Source: Carya illinoinensis (Eukaryota; Streptophyta; Magnoliopsida; Fagales; Juglandaceae). Taken from it: a DNA stretch of 64,000 bases. A program made the translations under genes and the position numbers. Positions within the stretch are counted from its first letter, which is position 1, and the number at the start of each line of letters is the position of its first letter. Below the pieces are notes generated by a model that worked only from the letters and a program-made list of their open reading frames with translations, was not told the origin of the DNA and did not search any database. This document shows positions 47,354 to 59,300 of the stretch, in pieces. The stretch lies in the NCBI RefSeq assembly GCF_018687715.1, contig NC_056762.1, positions 29,252,864 to 29,316,863 of the forward strand. The letters run 5' to 3'.

Positions 47354-50300
47354 CTATGAGGACCCTTTAACTGTGGGATCCAACAATTCTCTAATTTGGC
47401 TCTCTACTTTCTTTTTGAGGAAAGAATAAGGCATACGCTCTACCACCTCAGCTCCAAAGGAGAAGAGGAGAGCCTTTCTTGCTGTCTCTAAGCTGATTCC
47501 ACGTGCCAGGAAATAGAAGAGCTGGCTTTCTTCTAGGTCGCTAATTGCAGCACCATGGGAGCATTTGACATCATCTGCAATTATTTGGAGATTGGGTTTG
47601 ACATTCACAGTTGCACGAGGTTCAAGGAGCAGGCTCCTTGTTAGTTGTCCTGCATCTGTCTGCTGAGCAAATCTGCAAAATATAGCCAAAATTTAAATCG
47701 ATTCAAGTATGTGCACTTCTTTCTTTCTTCCATTTTTTTAGTTCTAGATAACAAGGTGTATCTATCAGCAAGGCAACTAGTTACTGGACGTCTAAATCAA
47801 ACAGTATTAGCTAGATAAATGACTAGAATAAGAATGCAACTCAAGACAGTCTGTAACATAACTAACCATCATTTTATAGTCAGCTTCAATGATAAAAGGC
47901 CATCAAATTAAAAATTGTGCCCACCAATGCGGTGCAATAGCCCTCAACAAACAATAACTCAGACACTGAATAGGCTTGGAACTAAGAATGTGCACAGCAT
48001 ATATGATTTCAAGTAGTTCACAGGATGATGTGGAACAAAACTAAAGTGTACTCATGATAACTAGTCGTCAAATAGAGCAGAATTACCTGTTGACTTTTAC
48101 ATTCCCGTCAAATACAGCTTGTCCTTGAGAATGTGCAACAATGCACTTGTGAAGTTGTCGAGAATAACCTCGTGGATGGTCCAAGATTAGTCTGCTATGT
48201 AGATCTTGTGTCTGATCATTGATAGACAAATGCAATGAGGATAACTCTGTGACTGTCTCTGGGCCCAATTGCTGAATATGGACATTATGCCGGCTCAATT
48301 TTCCACCACTGCTTACCTCTACGAGTTCATATGTACTAGCTGATTCCTGTAAATAATCAACTTCTAATTATTGATCAGCCATTTCTGGATTAATGTCAAA
48401 AGATATGCTGTTAAAAAAAATGAACAGAATAGGCTTCAAAGAATTTCATGAACTTCATATTAACAAACATTTGGTGCCTAGGAGATAATCAAGAATGAAA
48501 ACATCACAGCACCAAGAGCATAAGCATCTATGAGGCATTAATTGAATAATTAATACAAGTTTTTAAAATACCAATATGCTCATGAAATGAAGCATTATGC
48601 TGAAAGAACACTTGAGGTGGTGGTAAAAAAATTTATCTGTAAAAAAATATACCTGATAGAGATGGAAGTAAACCACATATTCACAGACACATGAGCACAG
48701 CAGGCAACACAAACGCATAGTGAACAGAAACTTCCCTCGAGGAAAGCAATTGACAATGTGGTTAGATATATGAGAGGGTCGCATTATAGATTTTACTGGT
48801 CTCACAAGCATAGACAGACCACCCTTCAAACCCATCCCTGGGGAGTAAACTCCAACACAGAACCACACCGGCCAGAACTGTGGATTAGGTAATCTATGGA
48901 ACTTCTAGTGGGGAATCGAACACAGGACGTTTGATCTGATCCTTCAGCTCTTCCTGATGTGCTTTGCACAAATATTATCAGCACTGAAGGGTAGATAGTG
49001 GAGGAAATAAAGTGGGCAGAAAAATTGGAAAAAGCAGAGCAAAATTTATGCTCTTGTAACTGTAGCCCTAGCAGTTTCTGTAACCAAGGTCAAATTTAAG
49101 CATTTAAATCTTTCCATAATAACCAATGGAATAGGGAATCACTACAAATTAAATTTTCTAAAACTGAGAAAAGAAAATAACACTTTTTCTATTAAAAACT
49201 AACAACTTTATGACTAAAGCACCAAATTTTTTATGCAAAAGGGGAGAGAAAAAAAGGGGGGGGGGGTGGAACTTTGAGTAAACCCTGGAAATTCGAATAT
49301 AAAAATTATAATTTTATACGTCACCCCCCAAAGTCTATCATGATCATGTTGTCTTATGACTGAGAGTAAGGTTTAATTGGGTTATTTCCTGTGAATTAGG
49401 AGAAATGTGATGGATCTACGCCTCACTAATTTCCTGAACATAATTTTGTTATTTTCTTAACTAAGCATGCCCTGGATTATTAGTGGATTAATAATAGTGG
49501 AGTCTTTTATCACATTTTCTTTGGATTTTTCATTTCACTAATCAAATTAGTAGTCCTAGCCTAGCCAGAATAGTTTAAAAGCAAATGAGTCTTGATAAAT
49601 AAGCTTCATTGTATGTATAGAATTCAGACATTAGTTAAATAAATATTTAGTGTTACGAGAACTGAGACACATTGGCCTTACCACGTTGCTCTCTCTCTCT
49701 CCCTCTCCCCTCCCTCCCCCCCCCCCCCCCCCCCCCCCTCCCCCCCCTTCCTTTTTTTCTCTTTTCCCCCCCTCCCTCCTCTCTGTCTTCTAACTCTCCT
49801 TTAACTTTTCTTATTCTTATTCTAAGGTGACTATACATAGATTAGAGATATGCTGTCTATAAGGGTCCTACATCAGTGGTCAGTACCATATATTGCTAGT
49901 CAAGATTACTAATCCGTGTGTGTGTGTATGTACATATATATAAATATATATGTAACACCCTGATCCCCACAGTAAAGAAAGACAATTTTTTTAGAAAATC
50001 ATGAGAGCCAGAGTGCTACCATTGACCTTGATATAAAAATCTTTTCTTTTATTCTGAAGGAAGCGTCAGATACAAAGATTCTATAAATAAAATTGTTTTT
50101 TATTAAAATACTAAAATCATAAGAGAGAGTGCGTGGAAGCATTTATTAAAATTTCTCAAAGACCGCGTCATAAAAATCAAAACTTAAAATCTCTATATGA
50201 TCTCAACCACTGTCACGTCTCCCTGGACTAAGTGCCGTCCTACAGCCTTATCTTCATAAATATTTTGATCTGGGGTGGTTTAAAAACATAACAATAAACT

Positions 50301-53300
50301 AAAATAAGTGATGACTAAGTAAAAAGCTCATCATAACGTAAACATACTTAACAAAAAGTTTTTTTATAAAATATTCCATGCTGAGAACTTAAAATTATGA
50401 CTGTTCATACGTATGCTATGACATGCATGACTTATCTTGGCTTATTTGACTTATCTTACTTATCATACTAGCTTACACACACTTATCTTGATTGTAACGG
50501 ACTTAGGGTCTAGGAACTTCTTCTTTCTATTATAACCTCTAGCTTGGTGTCTCTCATGTATACTTCTTGTGTACTTGGGCTTTGCCTATTTTTATGAATA
50601 TAACTTATTGATTACCTATAAAAAAAAAAAAAAAAAAAAGTTGTGCACCGGCCCCACATCCCTCTACAGCAAGGGGAGTCGCTAATAGTATTCTAGCATA
50701 CTAGGGTGGACCATGCTTAGCTTCGTGGCTTGCACATCCACCCATAGATCACATTGGTATCATGCATCTGAATGACCATCTGATTAAGGTCTTGTTTGGT
50801 TATACAGTACAAACTATCTCATCTCATTTTATCCTATCTAATCATTACAACTTTTTCAAACTCCCACACAAAATACAATAAAAAATTTAACCTTTTCAAA
50901 TCACAAAACAAAACTAATATTAAAAAATTATATTCTAACAATATTTTATTCAACTTTTAACTTTTATCTCATCTCATATCATTTGTGTAATCAAACGAGG
51001 CCTAACTGTTCTGAGTTTATCTTACACTTGATCTTACGTAAGCTTATGTGTCTTATGCAATGTGAGATACATAATACATACATAATTATAATATGTAAAA
51101 TGAAACATGATGAATGATATGCTTGCAAATATCATGACATGCGTGGTACGTAAACACTAGCTTCCAAAGAACTAGCTTTAATAATAATATACATAACTAG
51201 CTAACATATGTTAATCCTAATTTATGATTAAGCTACTTACCTCGCAACGTTAATCCAATATTTTTGGCATGAAATTGATCATGTGAACTAGAAGGAGAGA
51301 AATTGTGAAAGATGTTGTGAGAGGAATGAGGCAGTTGGCTATTAGCCTGTTGGCATGGCGAACATGGGACATGCACGGTACTGGACTAGGTATCTTCGGC
51401 CGCTGCACTCAAAGAGGTTTATGGTTTTTTCCAAATAACACATGGAGGAGAGACATCTATAGAGAGATTTGAGAGAGGGCACCGACAAGTTCGAGTTGGA
51501 CTCGATCGCGATCATTCAAGAAGAGAGTTTGGATTTAAAAACATGATTTAGCAACTCATTCAATGTAAGATTGGGAGTGACTGAAATTGCATAAGAGACT
51601 TCAATCAGTGATAATTTTAAATTGAAATAAATTTGTAATGACCATTCTTTAAATTCTAAAAGGACTCTAACTCGTTGAATAAATAATAAACAAAATTTAA
51701 CCTCGTTATTGAGCCTAATTAAAACTTTTTTTTTTTTTTGATAAGTAAAAGATTTTATTGATCCACGTAAAAAGGCAAAGCCCGAGTACACAGGATGTAT
51801 ACAAAAGAGAGCCTAGTTACAAACTAAGTGCTACGAATAGTAGCATAAAAGTCATGAAGACTTGTTCCGTTCAATACAATAGAGGACGCCCAAAGTAATA
51901 GGGTATGAAAGAAGAAAGCCCTGAGACCGTCGAGGGAGCGTTCCTTGTTCTCAAAGCAGCGTCTATTCCTTTCGATCCATGTGCACCACATTAAGCATAA
52001 AGGTACCATCTTCCAGACAGCAGCTATCTGACGATTGCCCCTCATCCCTTGCCAACAAGACAATAAATCAATCACCCTCCTAGGCATAGCCCATGCAATA
52101 CCAAGCCTGGATAGGATTTCATCCCACAAGGTCTTAACTACTTCGCAGTGAAGAAGGAGGTGGTCCACAGATTCACTGTCATGTTTGCACATGAAGCACC
52201 AATCCAATAAGTAGAGTCCACGTTTTCTTAACTTGTCTATAGTCAAAATTTTACCATGAGAAGCCACCCATCCGAAGAAAGCTACCTTAAGGGGAACATT
52301 GCACCTCCAGATGTTCTTCCACGGGAAGACATTGCAGGGGTGATTTGTCAAGGCCTTGTAATAAGAACGGACTGAGAATTTCTTATTTCCTGTGCATATC
52401 CAAAGTAAGCAGTCCTCCCATCCAGCCCTTAGCTTCATTTCATACAAAGCGCTATAGAAATCAGTGATGACTCCCACCTCCCAATCCTGGGCAGCTCTAG
52501 AGAATCTCACAGACCACTGGATAGAGTCAACAGCACTACACATATTATCAGCTACCGAGGAACCCTGATCAAAAGCGATCCTGAAAAGAGAGGGGAAAGC
52601 ATTTTTCAGGGCAACATCCCCACACCAAATGTCATGCCAAAAGCGGATGCGTGTGCCTCTTCCCACCGCAAATTTGCAGTTACCGAGAGAGTTATTCCAT
52701 CCATTCTGAATAAATTTCCAGACTCCCACGCTGTATGTCCCTCTTGCTTCTTTAGTGCACCATCCCCCCCAAATGCTCCCATATTTGGCATCTAAGGTAT
52801 GCCTCCAAAGAGCATCTCCCTCAAGATGATACAGCCATAACCATTTCCCCAGGAGTGCCTTGTTGAAAGTTCGCAAATTTCTTAGGCCCAAACCACCACA
52901 AGACAACGGAGTGCATACTTTATCCCATTTGATCAAGTGACATTTCTTTTCATCCTCTAACCCACCCCATAAAAAATCGCGGAAAGTCTTCTCTAGTCTG
53001 GTCGCTACCCCTGCAGGCACAGGGAATAATGAGAGGAAATATGTTGGGAGGTTAGAGAGCGTGCTCTTAATAAGCGTGATTCTTCCCCCCTTGGACAAGT
53101 AAATTCTCTTCCACCCTGCCAGTTTGCTTTCAATTTTCTCAATCATCCCTTCCCATATTGCTTTGGATTTATGAGGGGCTCCCAAGGGAAGTCCAAGGTA
53201 TTTCATAGGCAAGGAAGAGACCTTGCAGCCCAAGATGGCAGCCACCTCGCTTAAGTTGATAACCGAGCCAACGGGAACTACCTCCAATTTTGCTAAGTTC

Positions 53301-56300
53301 ACTTTGAGGCCAGAAACAGCTTCAAAGCAAAGAAGAAGAGCACGAAGGGATCTAAGTTGGGCTAGATCCGGATGGCAGAAAATCAAGGTGTCGTCAGCGA
53401 AGAGGAGGTGGGAGATTGTCAAGCTTCCATGAGGAGAACCACCTACCAAGAAGCCCGAGACGAAGCTGCTTTCCACTGCCCCTTCCAGCATTCTGCTCAA
53501 GACATCCATTACAAGAATAAAAAGAAGTGGGGAGCGAGGATCCCCTTGTCGCAAACCTCGAGAGCTGTTGAAGAAGCCTTCCGGAGTACCATTGACCAAA
53601 ACCGAGAATCTGACTGTTGAGATACAATGCTTTATCCACTGGCACCATCTTTCCCCAAAACCATACCTACCAAGGATATACAATAAGAAGTCCCAGTTCA
53701 CATGATCGAAAGCCTTTGCCATATCCAATTTGCACAAGATACCTGGAGTGCTGGATCTGATTTTGCTTTCCAAGCATTCATTGGCAATGAGGACCGAGTC
53801 TAGAATTTGCCTTCCTTTCACGAAAGCATTTTGGGACTTCGATATGATCTTCCCCATGACACCACTCAGCCGCTTCGCCAAAACTTTGGAGATGATCTTA
53901 TAAACCCCACTGATCAAGCTGATGGGGCGGAAATCTTTCACTTCCACCGATCTTGCCCTTTTGGGAATAAGGGCAATGAAGGAGACATTTCGGCTCTTCT
54001 CAAATTTCATATAGGAGTGAAATTCGATAAAGACCTTCATGAGATCCTCCCTAATGATATCCCAGCAGGCTTGGAAGAAAGCCATGGGAAAGCCATCTGG
54101 ACCTGGGGCTTTGTCTTTGTTCATACCTTTTAGCACATGAAGCACTTCATCTTCGTCAAAAGGCCTCTCCAACCAAGCCGCACTTGTGTGATCAATGGAA
54201 TCAAGAGCTAGACCATCTACCTTGGGTCTCCAAAAATATTGTTCTGTCAAAAGCTTATCATAGAAGTGAACAATATGGTCCTTTATCGCCTCTCTACCTG
54301 TTATGACCCTGCCCTCCTCGTGGAGGACCTCTATGGCGTTGTTCCTACGGTGAGAGTTGGCAACTCTGTGGAAGAACTTTGGGCTTCTATCCCCTTCCTT
54401 CAACCAAAGTGCCCGTGACTTTTGCCTCCACGAAATCTCTTCCATAAGGGTAAGTTTCTCCAGCTCCGCAACCAAAGTTAATCTTCTTACCCCATCATCG
54501 ACCGACAAAGTCCCTGTTGCTTGTTTTGCGTCAAGCTGCTGCAACTCTAGGAATAGGCTGTTGCGTTGGTCATTAATGTTTCCGAAGACTTCGAAGTTCC
54601 ATTTCCTTAGATCCTGCTTCAAAGCTTTTAGTTTCCCTGCGAGAACAAAACTAGGAGTACCCGTGAGTTGATAAGATGACCACCATGCTCTAACTTTCTC
54701 TAGAAATCCATCAACTTTCAACCACATGTTTTCGAACTTAAAATACCTCTTTCCCTCATGGAGACCCCCACAATCTAACATGATGGGAAAGTGATCTGAG
54801 CAAAGCCGGGGAAGTCGCTTTTGACATAGGGTGGGAAAGTGAGCCTCCCAAGAAGAGGAGACGACGAACCTGTCCAACCTCGACCAGGCCCTTCCGTTTG
54901 ACCAAGTAAAATCTCCCCCTGCCAAAGGGAGGTCCACCAAGTCTAGGTCAAAAAGGAGTGAGGAGAAATCAATCATGGCTGAACCCGTGTTAGAAACCCC
55001 AGACCGCTCACTCGGAAACCGGGTGATATTAAAATCGCCCCCAACACACCACAGGATGTCCCACCAACTGCATAGACCAGCCAACTCATCCTAGAGAAGT
55101 TTTCTACTACCGTCATCATTTGGCCCGTAAACACCTGCAAAGCCCCAACAAAAACCATTGTCCACATTGGAGAAAGAACAAGCGACAGAAAAATCACCGA
55201 TGCAATCCTCAATACAATTAACTATTCTCTTATCCCACATTACCAAAATACCCCCTGAGGCGCCCTTAGAAGCGAGGGTGGTCCATCCTGCATAAGGACA
55301 ATTCCACAAACTTCTAATGATATGCCTATCAATAAGCTGTAATTTAGTTTCCTGAAAGCAAATGACATCAGCCTTCCATGCCCGTAAAAGATTCTTGATG
55401 GACAGACGTTTGTTCGGGTCATTCAAGCCACGAACATTCCATGCTAGAATTTTGGGCTTCATGGATCACCAAGATTCACCCTATCCTTGTGTCTCCCTCT
55501 ACCCACGCTGCCCTCCCGAGCGTCATAGTTTATCGAACAGGTCAATCTCTTGAGTTCCCTATCTTTCTTGCCTTCAGATCTAGCAAGAGAAGGCTGGCCA
55601 GCTTGGATTGCTAAGAGGAGAGCTTGCATCTGGTCCTCGAAGCCTTCACAGGACATGCCCAAGCAATGTCGCATATCATTGACCTTCTGAAGAACCCACT
55701 CCGGGTGTAAATCAGTCCCTGTATCAGCTGTATCAGCTGGTGGCAGTGAACAAAGAGGGCTGAGTAGGTCCTCGGGTTCACTTGGATGAGCTGACAAATT
55801 CTCAGTCCCTAATTCCTTGCAAAAAAGCTGTAAATCTGACCCATAAATTGACCCTTCCTCCGAGGACCCGCCCTCCACAGAAGAGGCATCAACCTCTCCC
55901 ATATCTGCACATAAAACCTTGGATAAAGTTTCAGAAAGACCTAAGGAGAGGATCGAATCTTCAGAGACTACCCCCACAGTCGGACTGAGTGTACACAGTG
56001 CCCCCGATCCCTTAGAACTACAGTCGGTGGGTGTCTTTGTCTTCAAAAAACATTCCCCAGGTTCGCCGGAGTCGATCGGCCCGTTCTGTGTCGACGGCGA
56101 GACGTCGGTGGCCTGGGATGCTCCGGGTTGATCCATCGCAGCCAAGGGGGGTTTCTCGGCTCGTGAAAAAGCCTTCGGGTGCTCCGTCACTCTTTTGGGT
56201 GGCTCGCCGGCGACCGGCGTGATGTTCTGTGTCGTCGGAAGGGGGGCCCTGTTCATCGCCGGCGGGGAGGACAGGTGCTCGCCGGAGGCCGAAGGCTCGA

Positions 56301-59300
56301 CAGCCTGTTGAGACAGGCCTAACACGCTGTCTGAAGGGCCCGTGGCCCGTGGCCCGTGAGTGGGCCCGTGGCCAGAGAGTGGGCCCGTGACCCGTGAGTG
56401 GGGCTTGGGGCCTGTAACTGAGGGGCTTGAGGCTTTTTCCCCACTGCCCGGTCTTGCAAGGGCCTAGAGTGTGTGTTTAAAACAGGGCCCAGCCCGTTAA
56501 ACCCATTAGTCCCAATTACCCCCCCTTCCCCTCCCTTTACCGTAGGCTGTTCAGCAACCAGGGAAAAAGCAGAAACCGTAGACTGTTTTCTCCCACCACC
56601 TACGTTGTCCAGTCCCATCACCATGTTCAGACCCAAATCAACCCTTTTCATAACAGAGGAAACTTCTTGCAGTAATCCAGAAAGCTGAGCTCTGACAGCC
56701 CAGAGGACACCCTCGACATCCCCCATATTTTTACAGCCATCAGAAGATCCTCCTAATACTACTGGGCAAGAATCAGGTATGATGGGACCACTGGGTGAAA
56801 GGTGTTCTGGCAAAGAACCAGCCAAAGCAGCTGCGTAAGAGGTTGTTCCTACCTCCACGACGGTTCCATCTCGTTTCACAGACTCCGAGTGAGGCACTAC
56901 CCGCTCAGCCACCTTCCTAAGGTGATAAGAGAACCCCTCCCAGCCGCTGCCCTTTGCTCCTTCTGGGATGATCAACGAACCCCTTCTCCTGCCATTAATG
57001 AATTCCTCCAGAAGGAGGTAACGTCCCCTAGAATTTCTAAGCAGTTGCAAAGTGAACAGCCCATTTCCCATTCTTAGTTTCTTAAAAAAACCTTCACACA
57101 GAGGAGCATCAATGGCTTCCATGACCATTCTCACAACCCAAGAGGCTGTTGCACCATTAATGAGTATAAATAAAACCATGCGTCTGTTCTTCTCAGTAAT
57201 ACGAAAACTGTTAGCTCCTACCTTCGAGAAAAAGAAAGATTTTGACTCCACCATAAAACGCCTAACTTCATCCATCGGAACTAACTGTAAAGGATACTTA
57301 ACAGAAAAGAAAAGGAAGAAAAGAAGCAAAAAGGGGAAGGATGTCAACTCCGGCGAGCAGCGCCGGAGAGGGGGGTGCGTGCATGCATGCAGGTTGTACG
57401 GAGAGAAAACTTAAGTCATAAACACAATTGAAATGCTCTTGATATCAGCCATCTTGCACGAGTAAGACATTACCTTGACAGTTAGTTTGTCCATGATAAG
57501 TACCTAGAGGAAAGAGGTTCAAGGCCAGACATATTTCCTAATTAAAACTCCTAATCAATTTCAATAATTTATCACTCGTGGACTTATTCAATATGACCCA
57601 TTAAATATAATTTAGGCCCAATAAAATTATCAATATTCTAGCCTTAGAATTATTGGGTCGAGTCGTTACACATCTACTAAAAATAATGACAATCATATAA
57701 TGGAAATTGATCATATTGCAACTTAGCTCAGTATGCAACCATCCAATTTCAAGCATAAGCCCCTAGAAATACTTATATATATATATATATATATATATAA
57801 AGAACAAGCCCCTAGAAATACTTTTTGCTTGGCAAGTTACCCACAAACCTAATGGTTTTTAATCCATGATATCACCTTCCACTCTTTTTGTGAGGCAGTG
57901 ACATTTTAGTAGCTCATAGGCCCAAGCTCCCAATGATACCATCTTTCAAATATCTCAGAACAAGTTTAACATGAACTTAGAACCCCTTGTCATGTAACTA
58001 AGTAGCATTGGATACATCACCACACTGGACACTGATTATTTTGATTAGGCTTGCTAAAATAATATATCTTTAGTGCTTTAATTAATAATATATCTTTAAT
58101 TTCTATTATATGTCTATTCATCCTACGAGCTCCACTGCTTCTTCACTGTGTTCATCTCACCATTTTAGACATACACGCTATCTTTTAGCAAAGCTATAAT
58201 TTTGAAGCATCTCAATAAGAAATCCTGTACCAATTTTATAGCAAATAATGACTCATATGGAAGCTCATTAGTAGCCTGATACCAAGACCAACGCCAAATA
58301 GCATAGTATATTAGAATTCAGTCAATATAGAAACTATTTTCTAGAAATTTATTTGATCAGTACACAAGATTTTATTGATCATGAGAATAGGAAAGAGCCC
58401 AAGTACATGGTACACATTTAAGAGCATCACCTATGCATTATGTTCTAGACATTCATTTTGATTCTTTTAATCAATGATACAAAAATTGCCTGCGAGCTGT
58501 GAGGAACTCCCAGACAACCCATATATGAATTAAGATAAGGAGGCCTATGAAGACTCAAAAGAAGAAAGTGTCACCTCAAGACCTGCAATTTGAATCCTCC
58601 ATGTTGAGGAAAGAGCTCAACAGGGAAATGAAGTGAAAAGGGTAACCAAAGCTAGAGGTGAACACAACCAAAACATGCATGGATGCATGGGTGTGGGAAG
58701 AGGGGGGGGGGGGGGGGGGGGAGTATACTTTCTGGGTAAGTCGTACTATATCAGCCGTGGAGCATTGATTTGCTGTCACTTTGTAAATTATTAAATTCTT
58801 GAAGTTTCTTTTGTGGCTATACGTGAAACACTAAATTAGGTCAGGTCTTATTTGGTTTGTCAAGTCATCAGGAGTCTAAAGGTCAAAACAACTTTTGGTT
58901 TGGGCTGTTATTTTATATATAATATTTGTAATATGGGGAAGATTGATACTTTTCTACAACCCCTGTGCATTGGGAATACATTAGTAATTGAGTCAAGTTT
59001 AGAACTAGCTAAGAGTTTCTTTAGTGGATGCTTGGGGAATGAGATGAGATAAGAATTTTGTGAATAGTAGTAGTAAGATGGTTTGTGAATAGTAGTGAGA
59101 TAGTTTGAGTTAAGTATTTATTGGATTTCGGAAAAAGAAAAAAAGTTGAATAAAAAATATTATAAAGTATTGTTAGAATATAAGTTTTTAATATAATTTT
59201 TATTTTGGGATTTGAAAAGGTTGAATTTTATTTTTTGTTTGAAAGGTTGGGAAAGTTGTAATACTTAGTTTGAAAGCATTTGTGATTGAATGCTATTTGG

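Larger units (their letters stand above)
51727..57536 (-). mobile_element. Nearly intact L1-type LINE nested in the LTR
   Basis: A T-run at 51726-51739 on the plus strand is the poly(A) tail. A perfect 13-base target duplication, CCTAATTAAAACT, flanks the element (51714-51726 and 57537-57549). The 5.8-kb body contains a 5' untranslated region, ORF1 and ORF2. One frameshift in ORF1 and one stop in ORF2 are the main lesions seen. It lies in the same orientation as SufD, within intron 1. Fragments of related LINEs are scattered through the window. Confidence 0.92.
49951..57670 (-). mobile_element. Antisense solo LTR split by later insertions, SufD intron 1
   Basis: The ends are TGTAACACCCTGATCC (49951) and GGGTCGAGTCGTTACA (ending 57670). 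Read on the minus strand these form a TGTAACGACTCGACCC start and a GGGTGTTACA end, typical of a plant Ty3/gypsy LTR. Removing the nested LINE and its duplicated 13 bases leaves about 1.9 kb, itself holding a LINE 3' end and a MITE. No gag-pol region is present, so it is read as a solo LTR. No 5-bp target duplication was found; the left flank is an AT/GT microsatellite that may have changed. Confidence 0.6.

Noticed and set aside
48563..48868. Open frame of 101 codons on the minus strand in SufD intron 1
   Set aside because: It has no recognisable domain and low-complexity composition, and the SufD alignment needs no exon there.
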